Shown in pieces: positions 8,590 through 18,054 of a DNA stretch of 64,000 nucleotides. The DNA comes from Candidatus Hydrogenedentota bacterium. Lineage in GTDB: Bacteria; Hydrogenedentota; Hydrogenedentia; Hydrogenedentales; JAEUWI01. Both the position numbers and the translations under genes were made by a program. How positions within the stretch are numbered: the first letter of the stretch is position 1; the number at the start of each line of letters is the position of its first letter. The notes under the pieces are model-generated. The model saw only the letters and a program-made list of their open reading frames with translations, searched no databases and was not told the origin of the DNA. The DNA is taken from contig JACPGE010000089.1 of the NCBI GenBank assembly GCA_016182605.1, positions 1 to 64,000 on the forward strand. Direction: 5' to 3'.

Positions 8590-10350
8590 CTATTGGCCGG
8601 TGCGTTCGTGGAGAGTATAGCGGCCAAAACGCCGGGGCCGGTAATCGCCCATTGGCGGCGCGTCCTCATTCAGACTCACGATCACATCGTAGCCCGTGGG
8701 GCCGGGTGCGGCATCCTGAGGACCGTCGATCGCGCGATTCGCCAGAAAGTTCATCGATCCCACCAGCGGCTCAAAGGTGGTCTGCACCGAAACGGTCGCC
8801 GGGTAGGCGCGAAGTTCCTCCGCGATAGCATACTCCGCAGTCATCTCGTCTTTCGTGTACAACTCCGTATATTGCCCCATCGCCCAGTGCGCGAATGGCG
8901 CCAGCAGCAACAGAATTGCGCCGATACGCAGGCCCACGTTCCCCTTGGTCCCCCTTCGAAGGGGGATTAAGGGGGATGTGGGCGCGTTGTACTGATCGCT
9001 GTGTGTCTCCATGTCCTTCCAGCGTACGGCCGTCAGCAGATGGTGGAGCAATGCGCCCACGCCCAGGCTGCACACGGCGTAGCTGGTCCACAGATACCGC
9101 GCAAGCTGGCCCGGCGTGAAAAAGAGCCACCAATAAAAATAAAGCGCAGCCGCCAGCAGCAGCACCAGCAACGCCGGATCATCCCCGCGGCGCAGGGTGC
9201 GCACCATGAGCCAGCCCCAGCCCGCCGCATACGCCACGTGCGCCAGCCAATACGGCAAGACCGCATACTTCAGGTTGTCCCACACCGGCTCCACGCCAAA
9301 AAACAGGTAGTGGTAATAAATGCCCGCCGTGTCTCCGGCATTGTCCGAAAGATCGCCCTGAGAAAGCATCTCAAAAATCCACCAGCACAGCAGCACCGCC
9401 CCACCCCCCGCCGCCGTGCCCAGGATCTGGGGCGCGCCAATCTTGCACCCATGCCGCAGGTCCCAGATCCAGGCCGTGGCAAAACAGAATACCGTGAGCA
9501 CCAACAGGGTCTTGCTCAGTACCGCGAGCGCAAACAGGATTCCCGCCAGCACCCCGAAGACCCACGCGCGCGTGCCATGCATCGATCTGCGCCAGGCCAG
9601 CAGCCCCAGCACGAAGTACATCAACGCAGGCGCCTCGCCATACAGGGTGCGCGCCAGATAGATCGAGGAAAAAGACACGCACAGCAATATCGACGGCAGA
9701 ACTGCGCCGCGTCCGCCCGTGATCGGCGTCATGAAGCACGCGCACGCCCCCAGCAGCATCAAAAAGAACAGCACCATCACGCCGCGTGCCACGCCCAGAC
9801 CCACGCCAAAGACTTGGAAGGCCCCCGCAACCGGCAAGAGCACCGGCCCGCCCACCGAGTCATAGGTGTCGAAATAATCGAGCCCCTCGTCCGGATGCCC
9901 CGAGGCATACGCGCCACGCACGGCGATGTTCTTCGCCACCGTCAGATGATGCACCTCATCCGGCGCAGCCCAGGGATATACGTCCAGTCGCGGCAAGAAT
10001 AAAGTACACACCAGCACCGCGAGAACAACCGCACCGATCAGGGTGTCGCGCCTCGTCATCAAAGGCGGCGTGGGGAAGTCCACGGGCGCTTCCTGCGGCA
10101 GCCGCCGGAGGATTCCGTGAAGGAGCAGCGCGATCGTGGCGAATCCCGCAATACGCACCCCGATCCCAATGTTCAAAGGCCCCAGTTCCGGGTGCTCGTA
10201 CAGGAAATACGCCACAAAGAGCGACCCACAAAGACTGAAGAGCGCACACGCCAGCGCAGCAAGCAACACGGCAGGCAACATCGCGCCGCCGATGGGCGCG
10301 TCGGTGTGCACAGGCTTCGTCATCCGTGATCGGCCCTTTCGCTCTATCAA
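8590..10350 (-). CDS. Polytopic membrane protein, GT39-like (GT-C) glycosyltransferase
   Basis: Many TM helices; WAAPDEVHHLTVAKNIAVRG and YLARTLYGEAPALMYFVLGLLAW typical of ArnT/PMT-like proteins; likely start MTKPVHTDAPIG at about 10323. Confidence 0.75.
   Translation of the reverse strand: MIERKGRSRMTKPVHTDAPIGGAMLPAVLLAALACALFSLCGSLFVAYFLYEHPELGPLNIGIGVRIAGFATIALLLHGILRRLPQEAPVDFPTPPLMTRRDTLIGAVVLAVLVCTLFLPRLDVYPWAAPDEVHHLTVAKNIAVRGAYASGHPDEGLDYFDTYDSVGGPVLLPVAGAFQVFGVGLGVARGVMVLFFLMLLGACACFMTPITGGRGAVLPSILLCVSFSSIYLARTLYGEAPALMYFVLGLLAWRRSMHGTRAWVFGVLAGILFALAVLSKTLLVLTVFCFATAWIWDLRHGCKIGAPQILGTAAGGGAVLLCWWIFEMLSQGDLSDNAGDTAGIYYHYLFFGVEPVWDNLKYAVLPYWLAHVAYAAGWGWLMVRTLRRGDDPALLVLLLAAALYFYWWLFFTPGQLARYLWTSYAVCSLGVGALLHHLLTAVRWKDMETHSDQYNAPTSPLIPLRRGTKGNVGLRIGAILLLLAPFAHWAMGQYTELYTKDEMTAEYAIAEELRAYPATVSVQTTFEPLVGSMNFLANRAIDGPQDAAPGPTGYDVIVSLNEDAPPMGDYRPRRFGRYTLHERTGQ
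8937..8985. repeat. Palindromic repeat embedded in frame in the GT39-like CDS
   Basis: CCCCTTGGTCCCCCTTCGAAGGGGGATTAAGGGGG with perfect 16-bp core CCCCCTTCGAAGGGGG at 8950-8965. Confidence 0.75.
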
Positions 10351-10650
10351 GGGGACTGTACCTTGCCGCTATACAATCCGCATCCCAGCGCGCAACACCA
10401 GCACGGCAAGGGACCGTACCCGGGAACTACCGAGGGGACCGTACCTTGCCGCTACAAAATCCCCATCCCAGCGCGCAACACCAGCACGGCAAGGGACTGT
10501 ACCCGGGAACTTACTCAGAGGACCCTACCCGGGAACCTCAAAGGGGGCTGTCCCCGCCGGCGCAGCAAATCTCGACTACGCAGCAAACTCCAATACCGGC
10601 GAGGGGCTGTCCCCGTTCATCCAGAGGGACCGTACTCGGAAACTTTCCCC
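10351..10650. repeat. 83-bp tandem repeat plus decayed GGGAC(T/C)GTACC(C) copies
   Basis: Two near-identical units starting at 10351 and 10434 (GGGGACYGTACCTTGCCGCTAYAMAATCCSCATCCCAGCGCGCAACACCAGCACGGCAAGGGAC...), then degenerate copies. Confidence 0.85.
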
Positions 10651-10773
10651 AAGCTCACCCTACCCCCTCCGAGTATATCAATCGTTCCACAGGCAAACAA
10701 GCGCATCGCCCTGCGTCAACTTGTTATACTGGGCCGGTTTAACACGCGCCTGCGCGGTTGTGAGGAGATTGGG

Positions 10774-11727
10774 ATGGCGGAAAAAGGCCTCTTTCTACAG
10801 AACGTTATCGCGATCATCTGGGACTTCGACAAGACCCTCTCGCCCCAGTACATGCAGGCGCCGCTCTTCCGCGAATACGACATCGACGAGCAGGCCTTCT
10901 GGCGCGAAGTACAGGCCCTGCCCGGGTACTACGCCCGCGCCGGCATCCGCGTGCAATACGACACCTGCTACCTGGGCCACCTGCTGAGCTACGTGCAGGC
11001 CGGCCGCATGCCCGGACTCAACAACGCCAAACTCCGCGAACTCGGAAAACAGATCGAACTCTTCCCCGGCATCCCGGACATCTTCGAACGCCTCAAACGC
11101 GTCATGGAAGAAGAGCCCTTCGTGGAAGGCGATCTGCGCCTCGAACACTACGTGGTCAGCACCGGACTCGCCGAAATGATCAAAGGCTCCGCCATCGCCC
11201 GGCACCTCAGCGGCATCTGGGCCTCCGAATTCATCGAGACCCCGGCGCAGCCCGGCTTCGATCTCAGCAGCGCACCGCTCCAGGGTGCCATCAGCCAGAT
11301 CGCCGGTTTCCTCGACAACACCACCAAGACCCGCGCCATCTTCGAGATCAACAAGGGCGTAAACAAGATTCCCGGCAGCACCGTGAACGACATGATCCCC
11401 GAAGAAGAGCGGCGCGTGCCCATGCGCAACATGATCTACGTCGCCGATGGCCCGAGCGATATCCCCAGTTTCTCCGTTATCCGCAAGCACGGCGGCCTCG
11501 CCTACGCCGTCTACGAAGAAAGCTCCGAAGAACAGTTCGCCCAGGTCGTGCACCTCAGCGAGACCAGCCGCGTCGACGATTACGGCGGCGCAGACTACAC
11601 CGCAGGCAGCAAGACCGACCGCTGGCTCCGCCTCCAGGTAAAACGCATCGCCCAGCGCATCATGGACGACCGCAAGTCCGCCCTCGGACGCCGCGTCAGC
11701 AGCGGCCCCGCCCACATCACGGAATAG
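10774..11727 (+). CDS. HAD-superfamily hydrolase/phosphatase
   Basis: AIIWDFDKTLSPQYMQ motif I; MIYVADGPSDIPSFSVI motif IV. Confidence 0.85.
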   Translation: MAEKGLFLQNVIAIIWDFDKTLSPQYMQAPLFREYDIDEQAFWREVQALPGYYARAGIRVQYDTCYLGHLLSYVQAGRMPGLNNAKLRELGKQIELFPGIPDIFERLKRVMEEEPFVEGDLRLEHYVVSTGLAEMIKGSAIARHLSGIWASEFIETPAQPGFDLSSAPLQGAISQIAGFLDNTTKTRAIFEINKGVNKIPGSTVNDMIPEEERRVPMRNMIYVADGPSDIPSFSVIRKHGGLAYAVYEESSEEQFAQVVHLSETSRVDDYGGADYTAGSKTDRWLRLQVKRIAQRIMDDRKSALGRRVSSGPAHITE

Positions 11728-11965
11728 TAGTAGTTGCAGCAAGCGCATTTGCCCTCGCGGACCGGGGCGCAATTTGCGCTCTGTTGCAATAGTTGCCGCG
11801 GCGCAGATTCGCGCCGCTTCTTGAATTTTTCCCCGGTGTGTGCCACAATCGACTGTAAATCAAACATCGAAAAGCACTTAGATGCCGGAGGCGGCCGGGC
11901 TATCGCGCTGCTCAGCCCCCCGGGCAATTTCTGACCGTGCTCTCGTGTGGACGAGGTCTTCCCCT

Positions 11966-12733
11966 ATGGCTGTCCCTCCCAAATCCGGAATCGAATTGAC
12001 CGACCCCCGGCAGATCATCCGCTGGTCCCGCCAATACGCAAAGAGCCGCACCATCTCCTTCCTGGTTCAATGGGTGATCATTGTGCTCATGGTCTTGGTC
12101 GTCGGCGCTGCGGGTTCCCTCACCAACATGGCGTATCAGGCCCACAACATGGGACTCGTCATTCTCTCGGTCGTGCTCATGGGCTTCATGATCATGGTCC
12201 TGACGTGGTTCTCCCTCTCCCGGTGGGGCAGCGAGGTCATCGCAAAGATCACCGACTGGCTCTACGGCGAAGAGGGCTATGTGGAATATTCCGGCGACCG
12301 GCGCGAAGGCCCCGCACCCCTCTGGCTCACGGCCCTCTCCGGCGGACTCGTCGTGCACCATCTCGTCGGCGCCATGCTCTTCAGCTTCGCCTACATGCCC
12401 CTCAAAATGATGCAGCCCTTCTCCGCCTGCTACATGACCCCCTTCCTCGTCATGCTCATCCTCTATCAACGCCTCGGCCTCTGGGCCTGGATCTGGCCCA
12501 CCCTCTACGGCCTGCACGCTGTCCTCCTCGTCATGGGCTTCCCCATTGGCTTCAAAGGTCAGTGGCAGTTGCTCAATATGGTCGTGCCCGTGCTGGGCTA
12601 TGGCTTCATCGCCATCATGGCCGGCCATCTCTACAGCCGCTTCGCACTCTACAAGCTGCGGCAGGTCGCCCAGGCCGGGCTCGATCGCAACGCCCCCATG
12701 AACGATGAATCGCTGGAGCAGGGCCAGGGATGA
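11966..12733 (+). CDS. Integral membrane protein of unknown function
   Basis: Several predicted TM helices; ATGA-coupled to the downstream regulator. Confidence 0.65.
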   Translation: MAVPPKSGIELTDPRQIIRWSRQYAKSRTISFLVQWVIIVLMVLVVGAAGSLTNMAYQAHNMGLVILSVVLMGFMIMVLTWFSLSRWGSEVIAKITDWLYGEEGYVEYSGDRREGPAPLWLTALSGGLVVHHLVGAMLFSFAYMPLKMMQPFSACYMTPFLVMLILYQRLGLWAWIWPTLYGLHAVLLVMGFPIGFKGQWQLLNMVVPVLGYGFIAIMAGHLYSRFALYKLRQVAQAGLDRNAPMNDESLEQGQG

Positions 12734-13074
12734 GCGGCATCGACAAGACCATACACGAACCCGCACGATTGCGGATTCTCACGCTCCTCGCAAGCGTGGA
12801 CGTGATGGATTTCAGCTTCCTCCTGATGACCCTCGGGCTCACCAAAGGCAACCTCTCGTCGCACATGGATCGCCTGGAAAAGGTGGGCTATATCGCCGTG
12901 GAAAAAACCTTCAATGGCAAGGTGCCCCATACCCAATACAAACTCACCAGCGACGGGCGCGGCGCCCTCGAAACGTATTGGCGGGAACTGGATTCCATCC
13001 GGCAGATGGTCATGCCCGAGGTGGATGCCTCGCCGGTGAACAACCAGGCCGATGCCAGCGACGCCACGTCGTAG
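12730..13074 (+). CDS. Winged-helix transcriptional regulator
   Basis: EPARLRILTLLASVDVMDFSFLLMTLGLTKGNLSSHMDRLEKVGYIAVEKTFNGKVPHTQYKLTSDGRGAL. Confidence 0.88.
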   Translation: MSGIDKTIHEPARLRILTLLASVDVMDFSFLLMTLGLTKGNLSSHMDRLEKVGYIAVEKTFNGKVPHTQYKLTSDGRGALETYWRELDSIRQMVMPEVDASPVNNQADASDATS

Positions 13075-13232
13075 CGCCGCTTCGGCCTCGAGCCTCAACC
13101 CGGATAAATCATGGGCTCCAAACGATGTAGCCATAACGCCCACTCACAGATATCGTTGCCTCAACTTCAAGTCTGAGAATAGCAATCAGCCCGTGATTTA
13201 GCCTGCCCGGTGAACGCCAGCACCATCGTCAC

Positions 13233-13307
13233 GCTGAGCATATTTCACCACGTTGCCAATACGAATGTAATCTGGAGGCCATAGAGTGGTGAAATATGCG
13301 GGTCAGC
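13233..13307. repeat. Long inverted repeat (5+14 bp stem)
   Basis: GCTGA-GCATATTTCACCAC (13233-13251) pairs with GTGGTGAAATATGC-ggg-TCAGC (13286-13307). Confidence 0.8.
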
Positions 13308-13512
13308 CCGCCATGCAGGTTTCGCGCAGGAAACTCGGCGTGGGACCCACCTTCGCGAAGACATCGGGATCGACCGTAATCGCGTTGCTCCAGGGAGCAT
13401 GATACTCAAACGGCCCGTCGCTCATCCGGGCAAAAGCCGGGGTCGGGCCTACCTGCGTGAAGGGACTGGTGTGGGCGCTCGCATCGGTGGGGCGTTTTAC
13501 ATCGGCAAACAT
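13303..13512 (-). CDS. Small orphan protein (69 aa) with duplicated F-x-(Q/K)-VGPTP-(A/S)-F motif
   Basis: MFADVKRPTDASAHTSPFTQVGPTPAFARMSDGPFEYHAPWSNAITVDPDVFAKVGPTPSFLRETCMAG; AGAAAGGA Shine-Dalgarno 7 nt before ATG at 13512. Confidence 0.5.
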   Translation of the reverse strand: MFADVKRPTDASAHTSPFTQVGPTPAFARMSDGPFEYHAPWSNAITVDPDVFAKVGPTPSFLRETCMAG

Positions 13513-13747
13513 GCGGACCATCCTTTCTACGTTCAAGTTCGTTGCCGACCAAGTGAAGCAGGTTTTGTGCCAACAGATTTTTGCGCAGTATTCTGTATTT
13601 AAAGGCGATGAAGAGCTGGTATTGGAGCACCCACCAATCAGGATTAGTCAAAAAATACCTATAGTGGGTAGTTGATGCCCACATTTTTGTGTTTGCGCCC
13701 GGTGGATGCGCGCCCCAAGAAGGACCGGGAGCTAGCCAGGCTACCGA

Positions 13748-14785
13748 TCAGGCCGATACCTTACGGACACGGGACTGCGGCACCGATAGCTTGATCACCA
13801 GCATCTCCAGCGTCAGCTCCGCATCGACCCCCGTCGTGCGGATCTGCAAATGCGCCTCGGTGCACATCGAACAGGCCCGCTTGATCTTCTCCAGACCCAG
13901 CTTTTCCACCAGCGGCATCACCTTCCTGGCCACGAACTGGCTCTGCAGCTTCACCGCCGTTTCCGGTGCGGCCCGGTAGGCGCTGTCCAGCAGCCAATTG
14001 ATGAGCCCCATGATCTCATCGGGGGCCTTGCCCAGATCGAAGAGGTTCTGCAGGGCGTGTAACGCGCGCTTCGGGTTGGATTCCGCAATCGCGTCGGTAA
14101 GCGCCCAGACCTGCTCCTCGGCCACATCCGCACAGGCGGCCTCGACGTCCTCCGCGCGGATCCGGTCGCTGTCGCCCACATAGGTAATCAGCAGGTTCAA
14201 CGCATTCTGCACATCGCCCAGGCGGTTGCCCGATCGGTGCAGCATCGCCTGGATGGCCCGGCCGTCCATGTGCTTGCCCGCGAACTGCGCCTTGTCCACA
14301 ACCCATTGGTGCAAGGCCTTCTCGTCCAGCTCCGGACACTCCACGATCGCGCCGTGCTCTTTGCACGCCTTGTAAAAGCGCTTGCGCTTGTCCAGCTTGC
14401 TCGCCACCAGAATCAGCAGCGTCGAGGGGCACGGCGATTCGATATACGCGATCAGCGGCCCCAGCGCGGAATTGCGCTCCCCGCTCATCGCGTTGTACTT
14501 TTCCGTGTTGCGCACCACGATGACCCGGTATTCCGCCAGAAAGGGGAGGGTCTGCGCTTCCAGCACGATCTCGCCAATCTTCGCCTCGTCGGCGTAAAAC
14601 ATGTGGTAGATCATGTCCGCCATGGACGGGTCGACGTAGCGCTTTACCAGCGCCGCCACCGCCATGTCCGCCACCACAGGATCGTAGGGCTCACGCTGGA
14701 AAGGCGCGGCGCCGGGACCAACGAGGATAACGTGGGAGGGAGGCGGTGCATCCGCGATGCGCTTCTTCAGTTCCGGGAGGTTCAC
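13748..14785 (-). CDS. holA: DNA polymerase III subunit delta
   Basis: HolA-like architecture (LAEYRVIVVRNTEKY, LILVASKLDKRKRFYKACKEHGAIVECP, AIQAMLHRSGNRLGDVQNALNLLITYVGDSDRI); GTG start overlaps lptE stop. Confidence 0.82.
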   Translation of the reverse strand: MNLPELKKRIADAPPPSHVILVGPGAAPFQREPYDPVVADMAVAALVKRYVDPSMADMIYHMFYADEAKIGEIVLEAQTLPFLAEYRVIVVRNTEKYNAMSGERNSALGPLIAYIESPCPSTLLILVASKLDKRKRFYKACKEHGAIVECPELDEKALHQWVVDKAQFAGKHMDGRAIQAMLHRSGNRLGDVQNALNLLITYVGDSDRIRAEDVEAACADVAEEQVWALTDAIAESNPKRALHALQNLFDLGKAPDEIMGLINWLLDSAYRAAPETAVKLQSQFVARKVMPLVEKLGLEKIKRACSMCTEAHLQIRTTGVDAELTLEMLVIKLSVPQSRVRKVSA

Positions 14786-15363
14786 TGCTTTTCCAGCGGC
14801 CAGGGTTCCACCGTGCGGTAGAAGATATCCGAGGCCAACTGTTCCAGCGCTTCGGATGCCGCGCGGTTCTCTTCTTCCGACGGGAAAGAGCGCACGGCCG
14901 GCAGGAACGTCTCGGCATTCCCGCGCAGGCGATCCGCCGTCTGGCCCGCCGCCTGCGTGAAGAAGCTCGTCTCGCCGGACATCACCTGTTCTTCCCAAAG
15001 CACCTTGCCGGAGAGCTGATCCGTCACGCGCACCCCCGCCGAGATCACCAACAGGTACTGCGAAGCATTGTCATTCGCATCGAAGGTCAGGCCCTTCAGG
15101 CGGTAATTCGTGATCACCCCTTCCAAAAGCAGATCGGCCTCCGCAGTGTCCACCACCCGCAGCCGGCTGTCCGTGATGAACTTGCGGATCACCGCGTTCG
15201 TCAGCGGCGCCTGCAAATCGTACTCGCGGCTCTGATCGTAAAACGCCGCCACATGTATCGTCTGGTATTGCGGGTCCAGCGAACTCTCGTGCGTATAGCC
15301 GCAACCCGCCGCCACGGCGGCAAGCACCAGGGCGCTCAGCGCCCGCGCAACGGCCTTCATCAT
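14782..15363 (-). CDS. lptE: LPS-assembly lipoprotein LptE family
   Basis: Lipobox AAGCGY; TIHVAAFYDQSREYDLQAPLTNAVIRKFITDSRLRVVDTAEADLLLEGVITNYRL; next to holA. Confidence 0.8.
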   Translation of the reverse strand: MMKAVARALSALVLAAVAAGCGYTHESSLDPQYQTIHVAAFYDQSREYDLQAPLTNAVIRKFITDSRLRVVDTAEADLLLEGVITNYRLKGLTFDANDNASQYLLVISAGVRVTDQLSGKVLWEEQVMSGETSFFTQAAGQTADRLRGNAETFLPAVRSFPSEEENRAASEALEQLASDIFYRTVEPWPLEKQ

Positions 15364-16379
15364 TCTTCTCCGGAGAAACGCGCGCGCCGCTGGCCAATAT
15401 GCTCGACCTGCTCATGGGACGCCAGCCACGCCTTCGCCTGTTCCGCCGCCGGGGCATCGGGATACTGGCTCGCGACCACTTCATAGTAGATCTTGGCCGA
15501 AGGAAACTTGCGGCGGCGCTCATAAAACTTTGCCGTCAGCAGCCGCTGTTCGGCAATGTTGTTGTACATTTCCGTGCTGATCGTCTGAAGCTCGGCATTC
15601 CGCGCATCGTCGGGATAGCGCGCCGTGTGGTTGTTGATCGAATCGATCGTGAGCTGGCTCGGCTCCTGATCGTATTCCGGAGCCAGGCTCATCTTGTGGT
15701 AGCACATCGCCAGGCCATAGCTCGCCTCATCCACCCACTCCGAGCCCGAATAATCTTCCACCACACGCCGGTATTCGAACGCCGCCTCCAGATACTCCTT
15801 GCGCGTGTACTGGCACAAGCCCACCTTGTACTGCGCCTCCGCCGCCGCCGGACTGAACGGGCCATTGTCGATCACCATCGAGTAGACCTCCACCGCGCGC
15901 TTCAATGGGCGTTTCCGGAAGAGACGCCACTTGCTGTCCACCCGCTTCAGCCCCTCCTCATAATACGTGTCGCCAATCTCGTACTGGCGTTCGATCGCGT
16001 CGTCATACAGCTCCGTGCTCGGGTAATTCGCCAGCACCTGCTGATATTGCTTCGCCGCCTCCATATACTTCCCCTGCGCCTGACGGATCTCGCCCCGCAG
16101 AAACTGGTTCTCGTCCGCATAGTCCGAGTCCCCGTAAAACTGCACAAACTTCCCCGTCTCCCGCCACGCCTTCTTGTAATCCTTCTCGATCAACAGGCCG
16201 CGCGCATACTCCATCTGCAATTCCGGCGTCTCCTTCGGCAATTGCTTCAGGTTAATCCAGCGCCCCGTCTGCGGGGTCCAGGTCCACTGCGCGGCCGCCG
16301 TCGCACTGAACAACAGCAGCGCCACGCCGGTAATGAGGAGCCGTTGGCCAAGGTGCTTCAAGATATTGGGGTCTTTCAT
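15360..16379 (-). CDS. TPR protein, BamD/YfiO-like
   Basis: Signal peptide; tetratricopeptide pattern (YMEAAKQYQQVLANYPSTELYDDAIERQYEIG, EYLEAAFEYRRVVEDYSGSEWVDEASYGLAMCYH). Confidence 0.72.
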   Translation of the reverse strand: MKDPNILKHLGQRLLITGVALLLFSATAAAQWTWTPQTGRWINLKQLPKETPELQMEYARGLLIEKDYKKAWRETGKFVQFYGDSDYADENQFLRGEIRQAQGKYMEAAKQYQQVLANYPSTELYDDAIERQYEIGDTYYEEGLKRVDSKWRLFRKRPLKRAVEVYSMVIDNGPFSPAAAEAQYKVGLCQYTRKEYLEAAFEYRRVVEDYSGSEWVDEASYGLAMCYHKMSLAPEYDQEPSQLTIDSINNHTARYPDDARNAELQTISTEMYNNIAEQRLLTAKFYERRRKFPSAKIYYEVVASQYPDAPAAEQAKAWLASHEQVEHIGQRRARFSGEE

Positions 16380-16698
16380 GCTGAAATCATTGTCCTTTAA
16401 GCCGTTAAACCGGCTGTGCCATGGTAACAGTACCCCGGCCAAAAAAACAACCGCCGCCGCCCCCCTGCAAACCCCACCGAGTGGCTCGTATTCCCTGCGA
16501 AAGACAAGCGGCAGTGGTTTCCGGGGGGGGGGATGCCGGTGCTTCTCCCGGCGTCCACTCAGGCGGACAACTTCACGCCCTGCCAAGCCAATCTCCCCCC
16601 TCAGCGGCTCGCCCTGTTAAGACGCCCCTCTTCCCGTGCCGACGAATGTGCGTTCCGTGCAATCGCGTGGCACAGGGTCAGTAAACCAACTCCATCCC

Positions 16699-17964
16699 TT
16701 ACTGCTCCAACTTCTTCTCCTTTTCCTTCTCTCTCGCGTCCGTCAATCCCGCGGCCCGGTCGGTCACAGGCGCGAGTTCCGGAAGCGCGCTCGACGGCTG
16801 GTCCAGATAGAAAAACGCCAGCGCGCTCATGTCGTCCCGCCGGTAGAAATTCGTCCAGCCCGTTGGAAGCTTGTCCTTGCGGATGTCGAGCGGCGTATCG
16901 CCGTCCAGCAGCCGCGTGAAGCCGTTCTCGTCGTTGATGCTCACCGGCAACAGTTCCACGCCCTTGTCGAGCATCTTGATCACGGCGCCCTTCATGTCCC
17001 CGCCGATCTGCTGCAAAGTCACCCGGATGTCCTTCTGGAAATAGACCGGATCCGGAATGTGGTAGCGGTAAAAACTGTAGTGCCCGCGATCGTTGTCCGT
17101 CACCAGCGCGCCCTGGTAGGCGTTGTGATAGACGCCCTGGCCCCAACCGGTGCCGATGTAGTCCTCCGTGCCCGTTCCCACGATGGTCGGTTGCGCCGTG
17201 TCCCCATCCAGATACATCTTCACCTCGCCCTCGCCCCACCAGCCCGTGTAGTCCGGATTCGCGATTACGCCCACATGCACGCCCAGGTAGCGGCCCCGGC
17301 CCTCCACCCGCGGCAGCAACTCGAAATCTTCGCGCAGCGCCGTCTTGGGGATGCGGTGCCAGTGCGCGTGAAAGTAGGTCATGTGCTCCGGTTGCGCCGG
17401 CTCCAGCGTCAGGTCGATGTCATAATAGAAATGCGAGAGCCGCCGATCCGACTCGTTGGTCACCGTCACCTTCGCGTGGCTGCGGAACGGCATCGCAAAA
17501 TACAGATTCGCCGATCGCCCCTCCGGCGCGGCGATCAGCGCGCTCTCAAACGTCGTCGCCTCGCCCAGCACCGCCCCCACGAAATCGCCCAGCGGTACGT
17601 CCACCGCAGGCTTCTCCGCGCCGTCCCAATACATGCGCAGGCGCAGCATGCGGAACATCTCCCGCGATTTCAGATCCTTCGGCGCGCGGAACGGGCTGCA
17701 CGTCAGCCACATGCGCCGTACCGTGCCGCAGCCCGCGTAGTCCATCAGGGTTCTCGTTTCCCCCGCCGCCAGCTCCTCAAAGGCCGCGCCCTTGCCGCCC
17801 TGATTCGACGTGGCCCCCGCGCCCTTCGCGCCGCTCGGATTCTCAAATGAAATCCAACGCGATTCGTGTGTTGGCGGCACTTCAAACAATTCCATGGCGG
17901 CTCCTGTAAGACTGGCGGTTGCCGTTAACACCAAGATCGAAAAACAGGCGCGAAGTTTGTTCAT
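16699..17964 (-). CDS. DUF2961 domain protein (secreted)
   Basis: ESRWISFENPSGAKGAGATSNQGGKGAAFEELAAGETRTLMDYAGCGTVRRMWLT; TGTEDYIGTGWGQGVYHNAYQGAL. Confidence 0.88.
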   Translation of the reverse strand: MNKLRACFSILVLTATASLTGAAMELFEVPPTHESRWISFENPSGAKGAGATSNQGGKGAAFEELAAGETRTLMDYAGCGTVRRMWLTCSPFRAPKDLKSREMFRMLRLRMYWDGAEKPAVDVPLGDFVGAVLGEATTFESALIAAPEGRSANLYFAMPFRSHAKVTVTNESDRRLSHFYYDIDLTLEPAQPEHMTYFHAHWHRIPKTALREDFELLPRVEGRGRYLGVHVGVIANPDYTGWWGEGEVKMYLDGDTAQPTIVGTGTEDYIGTGWGQGVYHNAYQGALVTDNDRGHYSFYRYHIPDPVYFQKDIRVTLQQIGGDMKGAVIKMLDKGVELLPVSINDENGFTRLLDGDTPLDIRKDKLPTGWTNFYRRDDMSALAFFYLDQPSSALPELAPVTDRAAGLTDAREKEKEKKLEQ

Positions 17965-18054
17965 AGTCCCACTCCCAATGGTTGTACCGGCAAAAAGTAT
18001 GGCCAAGCCCGCGCACTTCGTGCAAGCCCCGCAAATCATTCCATCGACTGTGTC

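Noticed and set aside
10351-10520. Possible CRISPR array
   Set aside because: Only two 83-bp units in tandem without regular unique spacers or cas genes.
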